NCBI RefSeq assembly: GCF_010015585.1 | Contig: NW_022985094.1 | Location: forward strand, 186,001 to 250,000 | Length of the DNA: 64,000 bases | From: Eremomyces bilateralis CBS 781.70 | Lineage: Eukaryota; Ascomycota; Dothideomycetes; Eremomycetales; Eremomycetaceae | Direction of reading: 5' to 3' | Part shown: piece by piece, positions 57,415-64,000 of the stretch | How the letters are laid out: the number at the start of each line of letters is the position of its first letter | Numbering within the stretch: position 1 is the first letter of the stretch | Notes under the pieces: generated by a model | What the model was told of the DNA's origin: nothing | Seen by the model: only the letters and a program-made list of their open reading frames with translations | Databases searched by the model: none | Program-made: the position numbers and the translations under genes

Positions 57415-59360
57415 TCATATCTCCGGAACTTCGGTGATCAGCACACACAGTCGGTATGCTCTTCGTATTCCGAGTCAATTCATCGCTGTGTAGTATCTTT
57501 TCGTTTCTGTTACTTCTGGTCAGTCGGTTTGTTGGGGTGCTCTTCTCGATAGAGAGCTTGTATTTCGATTCTTTATCCGAGTTAAGAGGCCGATGCCGTG
57601 CAGTTCCTCGAGAGTACTATCCTCAGGCAGCTCCACCAGTCGACATTAGAATCAAGAAGGTTTTTGTCGGAATGGTGGTACGATGCTGCCTGGTGATCTC
57701 TGGCGGGCCGAAATGGGATAAAGGGCATGAGCGTACTGCCGTGTGTATGTATCTTCGATCCGATACTGCGCATTGTTAACATTATATTAGGCCAGTCATG
57801 TGGGACTCATAATCGGCCCTAATAGTTTAGGAGTGATATCCCGACGAGGCACCATGTGCTGGGGCTCCTAGATCATTCGTGCGAATCGACTGATTAGTGT
57901 CATGGGCCCAAACCACGAAGGATTTGGTAAGCTGGTAACGCTATTGAATTGCTAAAGAGAAAAGGAAAAGATCTCTCTCACGATCTACTATGTACATCTG
58001 TGAGCAAACGGTCTACCTATCCTTCCTGCCTTAGGCCGCAAGGCCACAATACACAGACTGGGCGAAGCCCAAGACTGTCACAATTAGAGGCGGGTTAGAT
58101 CAACCACAATATAGTTGCATCAAAAGGGGGAAGGCCATCAAAGCAGGTCGCATAGATATATGTACAGGGTTCTTTGTTCTTTGCATTGATTCTCACTTCA
58201 TCTTAGTGTCTCCAATGGTTTCATATTCCGTACCACTGCTTTCACACGAATCTTTGCTACCACTCCGGCCAAACTGCTTGAGAAGTCTTCCTGCGAAGAG
58301 CGAACATCACAGTAATGGTTGTTCAGCAACCATGGCCTGAAATTAACAGCTTCCGTTTTCGAAAGTCTGCTAATTCCACTCGTATAACTATCACAAAGTT
58401 TCCATGCCTTGCTAGTTGCCAATTTGCTGGTTTACATTGTGACTGGTGAATGGAGGACGTAGCTTTTAACGGTCGGCAAGCCAACAGTAGTTGGTTATTT
58501 TCATTAGCTTGGAAAACACATTGATTATGTGTATTCACTGAAATTCTGTGTTGAAAATTGTCCATCGTGAGTATGGTGAATTGCGCTGAAGTAAAACCTC
58601 CTAGTTTCCACCTGTCCGTAGACTTTACTTCTTCATTCTTTCAATATTTTTCCACTTCTTTAAGAAGAAAATTCTACAGAAGCCCGCGAAGTCCAACTGT
58701 ACGCGTCCACGTCGCCGCGGGTGAAACATTGATGGAGAAGAGTTCTCTATTGATGGCTAAGTGCAGTGGCGATGAGAGAGACGCACGCGTTGCGCGTGCA
58801 GGTCGCAGGCCTTGAGCGTGGTATCGCCATACCACCAATACCAGCACGACTGTGTCTACTGACTCCGCTTAGACACGGTGTCCTTTCATTAAGGGAGGCC
58901 TCTTGAGGGATATAAAGGGATACGAAAACCATCCGATAGGGGTCTATCTAGCTCGCAGCTGGATCCGGAAGCCTGACTTATCATTAGGTAGATGAGGACG
59001 CGTCCTAGGCCTCTAACAGGACATCCTCAGGCTCGCCTACTCTGGGGTTACGCGTGAGCAACGAGCTGCGTGTAGCGAGGGTTTAGAATAATCCTAATTC
59101 TAAAGAACTGTCACGGTCGTACTTTTCGTGCTTTGAGGCGTTAATGTATTGTTGCCTTATGGCCTGATACGGATGCCTCACGATACGATCGGTGTTGTGA
59201 GCACCTCAAGGCCTACTTATCATCGCTCACACAGCGGCATGTACTTAGATCTTCCTTCCTCCTTCGTAGATTGATTCTCGTATATCGCGAATTACAGAGT
59301 TTCACCTCATCCTTTCGTAGCCTGACAGTATCCATCTTCTAACTTCAAAAACCATTCCGT
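57415..59360. other. Intergenic, 1.9 kb, nothing recognised
   Basis: Short open frames only. Around 58760-59100 the sequence is GC-richer with a TATAAA-like stretch at about 58918, which could be a solo LTR, but no paired boundary or target duplication was found. Repeat-derived DNA is likely here but unproven. Confidence 0.3.
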
Positions 59361-60398
59361 CTATAACTTTTGCTTCTTCGGTGCTGGTCTCAGAATGCAC
59401 TGTTGGGTCATATTCGCCACTAACTTCGTCCCTGTCTTATCAAAGAGCCTCGACTCGGTGTACGTCCTCGCATGGTCGGCAACTATCGTTCGCCATTCTC
59501 TTAGGTGCCACTTACTGAGGTCGATTTCAGTGACATATAATCTTAGGGCGAAGTCAAGCGTCGAGCACGGGCCGGCTTCATCGAACCACATGGCGTTATG
59601 CGCCAACGGAATGAACGACAGCGCCCCGTCCATCATGAGCGAAAGTCCGCACACGTTCTCGGCTTGGGTTTGAGTCGTTCCAACATGTCGGAAATAGTCG
59701 GCAGATGTCTTCTCTGTAACATCCAGATCATCCTGGCTGGTCTTCAACCACTTCGCCGCCCCAAAGGTCTGGCCCATGACTCCTTCTGGCGTGGTGCGCT
59801 GTTCGAATTGAAGTTTCTTGACCAGCCCAAATTCCTTCTTCAACCCTTCTGACACTCCCGGTGGGAGTAATCCCTTCTCTTCCATCTCTAGAGCGGTTTG
59901 ATCGTGCGGCTTGCATATCTCGACTGGAGAGTATTGCCTGAATGGCTTGACAGAATACTGGAGCAGCGCCTCCGGTTCCGGGGCTTGGAAATCCGCAATC
60001 ATGATCATCACCTTCCGCTCAGTCTTCTCCAGGTTTTCCTTCACGGCCTTCGTGAGGGTTTCGTAGGGAACAGCGTTCGTGCTTTGGCTCAAGTCTATGA
60101 CGCGAGTTGCAAATGATCTCGTGTCGCGCACGCGTCGTACTCGCGCAATGAACGGCCGGTCAACCAACGAAGGGCCCAAGAAGCTTCCAGTTGCAGAATA
60201 GAGGGCGTAATTTGGGCCTACGGTTTGGAAGGCCGCGTGAAGCGAGGCGGAAATGGTACAGCCGCCGTACGCGATGCTCTTCGAGTTGGCCATTTGATCT
60301 GGAGGAATCACACTGATGAACTGATCATCTCCAATCGACCGGAGAGCTAACTGGGCGCTCAGCGATTTTGGTGCCAGCTCAACAGCGTGGGCAGCCAT
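59361..60398 (-). CDS. Acyl-CoA thioesterase, TesB (type II) double hot-dog
   Basis: Hydrolyses acyl-CoA to free acid and CoA; fungal relatives are often peroxisomal and linked to beta-oxidation. One exon, 345 residues. The N-terminal hot dog begins with YGGCTISASLHAAFQTVGP and carries FLGPSLVDRPFIARVRRVRD. The C-terminal one has GLSLMMDGALSFIPLAHN, then FALRLYVTEIDLSKWHLREW and the closing DKTGTKLVANMTQQCIL, the usual TesB pattern. It ends PKKQKL: -QKL is at best a weak peroxisomal signal. The gene is intact though it is surrounded by about 9 kb of relics and repeat-like DNA. No introns, which is common for the family. Confidence 0.9.
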   Translation of the reverse strand: MAAHAVELAPKSLSAQLALRSIGDDQFISVIPPDQMANSKSIAYGGCTISASLHAAFQTVGPNYALYSATGSFLGPSLVDRPFIARVRRVRDTRSFATRVIDLSQSTNAVPYETLTKAVKENLEKTERKVMIMIADFQAPEPEALLQYSVKPFRQYSPVEICKPHDQTALEMEEKGLLPPGVSEGLKKEFGLVKKLQFEQRTTPEGVMGQTFGAAKWLKTSQDDLDVTEKTSADYFRHVGTTQTQAENVCGLSLMMDGALSFIPLAHNAMWFDEAGPCSTLDFALRLYVTEIDLSKWHLREWRTIVADHARTYTESRLFDKTGTKLVANMTQQCILRPAPKKQKL

Positions 60399-61135
60399 CT
60401 TAACGAGGGATTCGAGAGTGATGAGATAAGGATAACGCGAAACTAGTCCAAAACTACCGGATCGATGAAAAATCTCCCCGTGACTTCAGAAATATATGTA
60501 AAGGGATGTATCACTTGTATGGGAAATGGGAAATATATTAAATTTACGGACGTATTCCGTCACTAACTAACTTCCGGTTTGCTGAGACGGCGAAGTTCGG
60601 ACTTTGAACGTTGCTGGAAGGGGTTACAGCAATTATCTAATGAGAAGCCACTAATGGGCAGAGTAACAAGTTGGAGATAGGCGGCAAGGGGCCCATTCTA
60701 ATAATATTTTGGTTAATCTCTCAGTAACTTGAACCTTCTTGATTACCATTCACACTTCATCTTTCTCACCGCATCGGCTAATGCAATGGTGTTAGCCGGC
60801 TATGAGAGATGAATCTCATTCTACGGCAGCTAGCCATCTTTTCATGTAGAAGCCAGGCTTCTGCGATCATCATGGAGTTACAAGGCCTAACCCGTAGAGT
60901 TGCACAGCATCCACTGTGCGCCCAGGCCTTCTTGACCGGGGGGTGGTCGGATGGTCTGTGTAGGCCGATGGCCGGCCTGGCGAATAGGTGAGCATTATTA
61001 CGGAATACATTTCTATATACGGTACATATTTCTAAGCTGGGGAAGCCTTCTTTGTTTACATCGAAGAAGGTTGGACGCTGAATCAACCCTTAACCTAATC
61101 AGGCTTGGGCTCTCAGCCTTAGCGAACCAAGGGTT
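60399..61135. other. Intergenic upstream of the thioesterase
   Basis: Contains the thioesterase promoter. The rest has only short open frames on both strands. Confidence 0.35.
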
Positions 61136-61411
61136 TCAACCCATAACAATCCGCTTCACAGTCGTACCAAGTTCCCTCTTCGTCCGCCGCCAATACTGGT
61201 CCCTGAACTGTACAGGGCCGATAGTTCCGAACCTAACGGCCGTAAGAAATGCGGCGGTCTATACAAGTGTGATGAGGAAGCCAATAGGGAAGATGTCTAG
61301 TGTCACGCCTGGCAAGACCAAAGACGTAACGGTCGCAGCCAGCGCCGATACTGAAGCTTGGGTCGCGGGGTCGATCGTGCTCGTGCCCTAGTTTGCGAAG
61401 ACGCCGGACAT
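61136..61411 (-). pseudogene. Relic of a small fungal membrane protein
   Basis: One continuous frame of 91 codons plus the stop at 61136-61138 starts MSGVFAN and is broken by TAG at 61388-61390 and at 61259-61261. It reads QASVSALAATVTSLVLPG, then LDIFPIGFLITLV, TAAFLTAV, and finally FGTIGPVQFRDQYWRRTKRE. The hydrophobic segment followed by a basic QFRDQYRRR-type tail recalls a family of short fungal membrane proteins of unknown role. Both stops read CTA on the plus strand and could come from Trp (TGG) or Gln (CAG) by RIP-type transitions. The copy is dead. Confidence 0.6.
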
Positions 61412-62237
61412 AAAGCTGGCTTCGGTGCTAGATAGCGTAGTATTGACTACAGCCTGAGTGACCGCACGCGTCGTAGATAGCTCTTCTTCTTTAGCTTTGC
61501 AATAAATGAAAGTGGTTCTCGTAACTTCTGCGATCAAACCGTCTCAACGGTTAGATATATCAGCGGTTTAGAATTCAATCGGGAAATTTCCTCGATCGTT
61601 TTGCTTAATTAACAGTTGGTTAGCGGTTGTGTCGCATCACGCGTGGGTGATGATTAAGCACGTTTGCTTCTTTAGCTCAGTTGCTGTAGAGTCACAACGC
61701 AAGTTGGTCTTGACGATTCCCATTGTCTCTCCAAAAAGGAGATCTAGCTAGCAAAACAGTTGAAGATAACTGGGACATATCATAAGGGCAATTTTGGTGC
61801 GTCATGGCCTGGGTTATTAGGCAAAAATGCCAAGACCTTAGTTCTTCACACATAACACCCATCGCGGAAATGGTACTCTTATTGCCTGTAACTAACAACA
61901 ATAACAGTAGCAGTAGCAGAGAAAGTATGGATATCCATGCGTACGCGCATATTTTTATGTTTAACCATCTTGGTTGAGATCTTCGGTAGGGACGGTAAGC
62001 TGTTAGATATATCGACTTATAAGTAACAAGTGACAAGTGACAAGTGACCAAAGTCAACTTGTTGTATTGAAATCCCGACTACCCAAGGTACAGCATAATA
62101 GGGTGAGCCTTCTGAGATAGAGATTCGTACGTAGGTGGAATTTCTCTTTCTAAAATAGGAATTCGTACGGAAGGGGTGATTCATTTGACTCAGTAAGGTG
62201 TAGTTATAAGTCTAAGCTTCTGTCCTATGGATACTCG
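61412..62237. other. Intergenic with a tRNA-like A-box fragment
   Basis: No gene. TTAGCTCAGTTGC at 61671-61683 resembles a tRNA promoter A box, and GACGATTCC near 61712 is a poor B box; no cloverleaf can be folded by eye, so this is at most a decayed tRNA or SINE head. Two CGTACG words at 62126 and 62164 belong to the cluster described with the Crypton. Confidence 0.3.
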
Positions 62238-62345
62238 ATTCCTCCTTTTCCCTCTCCTCCTCCTCCCCTTTCTCCTTCTCCTCTTCCTCTTCCTTCTTCT
62301 CTTCCTCTTCCTTCTCTTCCTGATTCTCTTGATCCTCCTCTTCGT
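62238..62345. repeat. Polypyrimidine (CT-rich) tract
   Basis: About 110 bases almost free of purines on the plus strand, made of TCC, TTCC, CTCCT and TCTTCC words. It lies roughly 100 bases beyond the 3' end of the Crypton reading frame. Low-complexity, no coding meaning. Confidence 0.85.
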
Positions 62346-62439
62346 TTTACTTCCTCCTGCTTGATTCCAAATTAATTTATTATCGTACGAGCACCTCCTC
62401 TATCAATCTTAGAGCTTATCCAAGTAGATTACTCTTTTT

Positions 62440-64000
62440 TTAAGCAATCTCCTTGTAGAGATGATGTAAACTCCACTTTGATCTCGTACGCACCTCTTCT
62501 AACCGTGTTACCGCAAGGAGAGCTGGTATTCTCTTCGCCTCAGATACTGTACGGATATAATCGATAATAGCTTTTCTACGACTATACCACGTCTTCTCTG
62601 AATCTTTCTGTCGCCATAAGGCACCATAACTTAACTCTAACGCTTGTACGGAAGGATTAGGTGCAAATCCTTCAAACCACTCTCGCCAGAGTTGATCAAC
62701 GGTTTCTACCGTACGAGACATAGTATAGATTGGCTCTCCATTCTCTTTAATCGGCCGATCAGGTAGCGGTGGTACAGTCGAAGGGCTGGCGGCCAATAGC
62801 GGTAGAGCTGAAGAGGTGGTAGGAGTAGAGCGTGCGATAGAAACCGGAGTTTCTATTACCGGCGTTGAAGGTATTCCCGTGCCGGGAGCGGCCGTCCGAA
62901 CCGCTGGCAATGGATCCTGGAGTAAGGATAAGTGTCCTACATTAAGGTAAAGAGGTGTTCTGCCACTGAATACATCATCTAGAACCGTACGCTGGCGGCA
63001 CTGTTCCGTACGAAGAGAGTCGAACATCTCTTGTAATCTTTGTCCAATATTGGTCTCCATCACACTCAACCGATCTGCAATTATCGGAACAGCTTATCGT
63101 ACGAGTACATCTTGCGGTTGAACTACTTCAGCAGCAAGAGTTTGCCTCATCCTCCGCATAAAGTCAAGGTACTCCGGATCAGAGAAGATCGGATGCTGGA
63201 AGAGAGGGTGGTGTGGAAACTCATCGCGGATTAGTACGAAGTCCTGAAGAAGCACCGTACGAAGATAATCAAGTAGCCGGAGGAAGGCCTTTCCAGCAAG
63301 GTCATTCCGATCTCCCTCACCCTGTTCTTCTAACTGGTGATCCTCACGCACGGTGCTCTCATTCTGTTGGAACCGCTCGATCCACTCGTCCACCCATGGC
63401 CAGATCTTCCGTACGAGAGTCTCAGGAGGCAGGACCTGTGCTCGCGGAATGAAGTAGTCTCCTCGGCCGCTGGGAGAGAAGCCAGCGGCTGCTCGTACGA
63501 ACTTTCGGGGAATGTGGCTGAGGTATGCATTCGACATGGAATCCGAATTCCATCGTCCAGCTCTCTGAATCTGAGATTCGCTGACCCCAAGTATCTCCGC
63601 ATGCTGAGCACCTTGCTTTCGTCCGGCATGTGTCTTCTTGTATGAAGAGATCTCATAGCGGTCAAAGATCTCATTGACCTACTGCAGCTGAGTAGCGTAC
63701 GAGAGAGGATGGGTATTCTGGCCACCTTTCAAAATCTTCGTCCGATACTAATCTGAGCGCTGCTTGAAGGTCGGCGGCGGTTCTTTCTCAAGGTCCCAGC
63801 GGAAGAAGAGGTAGAACGCCAGTTGAGAGACTAAACATTTCCAATGCTCCTTGTGCCGTACGGTAACACCATACTCTAGCTTCCCAAAGGCGTTTGTCTT
63901 CCCGTTGTCTATAATCATACAGAGAACACGGCAATCTGTTGCTCCTTCATTCTGCAGCGGGACGGCGAAGAGATCAGGCAGTTCTCCGTTTCGTACAGTC
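62440..64000 (-). mobile_element. Crypton-type tyrosine recombinase, RIP-damaged, cut by the window edge
   Basis: One reading frame on the minus strand runs from the right edge to TAA at 62440. It shows the C-terminal half of a tyrosine recombinase of the Crypton/Ndc10-like kind: QLAFYLFFRWDLEKE, then KKTHAGRKQGAQHAEILGV with the HxxR pair (His 63628-63630, Arg 63619-63621), QIQRAGRWNSDSMSNAYLSH with the likely catalytic Tyr (63523-63525), and IPRKFVRAAAGF. Further on is a GCR1-like DNA-binding domain (VDQLWREWFEGFAPNPSVQA, KTWYSRRKAIIDYI). Internal stops are TAG 63748-63750, TAG 63679-63681 and TAA 63094-63096, all explicable as C-to-T or G-to-A at CpA/TpG (Trp and Gln lost). The 5' part, including the first catalytic Arg, lies outside the window. 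Element ends are not defined. Confidence 0.85.

Noticed and set aside
58760-59100. Possible solo LTR with TATA-like box
   Set aside because: No matching ends, no target-site duplication and no internal retroelement sequence seen.
1-64000. CRISPR arrays, bacterial operons or phage modules
   Set aside because: Spliceosomal introns and fungal gene families throughout; no regularly spaced direct repeats of CRISPR type were seen.

Overview
The window is nuclear DNA from a filamentous ascomycete (Pezizomycotina). Evidence: most genes carry short introns of about 45-60 bases with GT..AG ends, two transcription factors have split Zn2Cys6 clusters, there is a GPI-type cell-wall protein, and dead mobile elements carry mutations typical of repeat-induced point mutation (RIP). 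I rebuilt exon structures by hand from frame, splice sites and family knowledge; the species cannot be named from this alone.

Layout. 1-2.3 kb: a Tc1/mariner relic. 2.3-24.8 kb: a dense gene stretch with a GPI-anchored Gly/Ser-rich wall protein, an MO25/HymA scaffold, a Csk1-like kinase, two convergent monocarboxylate-type MFS transporters, DNA primase PRI1 (with three MluI boxes upstream), a cytochrome-b5 fusion sphingolipid desaturase, a Zn2Cys6 regulator, a small membrane protein and the ESCRT factor Ist1. 25-26 kb: a broken 2-oxoglutarate/Fe(II) oxygenase. 26.8-33.4 kb: a propeller-like protein ending in a CaaX box, a Cdc1/Ted1-type phosphoesterase and ribosomal protein uL14. 35-44 kb: a second Zn2Cys6 regulator, the molybdopterin synthase small subunit and coatomer alpha. 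45-54 kb: an acidic orphan, a secreted cupin, a doubtful small membrane protein, an exo-beta-1,3-glucanase, a 2-hydroxyacid dehydrogenase and a BuGZ/ZNF207 homologue.

From about 54.9 kb to the right end the character changes. There is a frameshifted acidic ORF, a set of degenerate repeats each holding a small dyad, relics of coiled-coil and membrane-protein genes, and one intact thioesterase gene standing alone. A Crypton tyrosine-recombinase element, dead by RIP-like stops, runs off the edge.

Most intact genes are housekeeping functions (replication, COPI and ESCRT traffic, ribosome, molybdenum cofactor, lipid and wall metabolism), and the order does not look like a metabolite cluster. The best leads for a second look are the CGTACG excess over the Crypton, the dyad repeats near 55.8 kb, the MluI-box cluster upstream of primase, and the CaaX/PPxY propeller protein.
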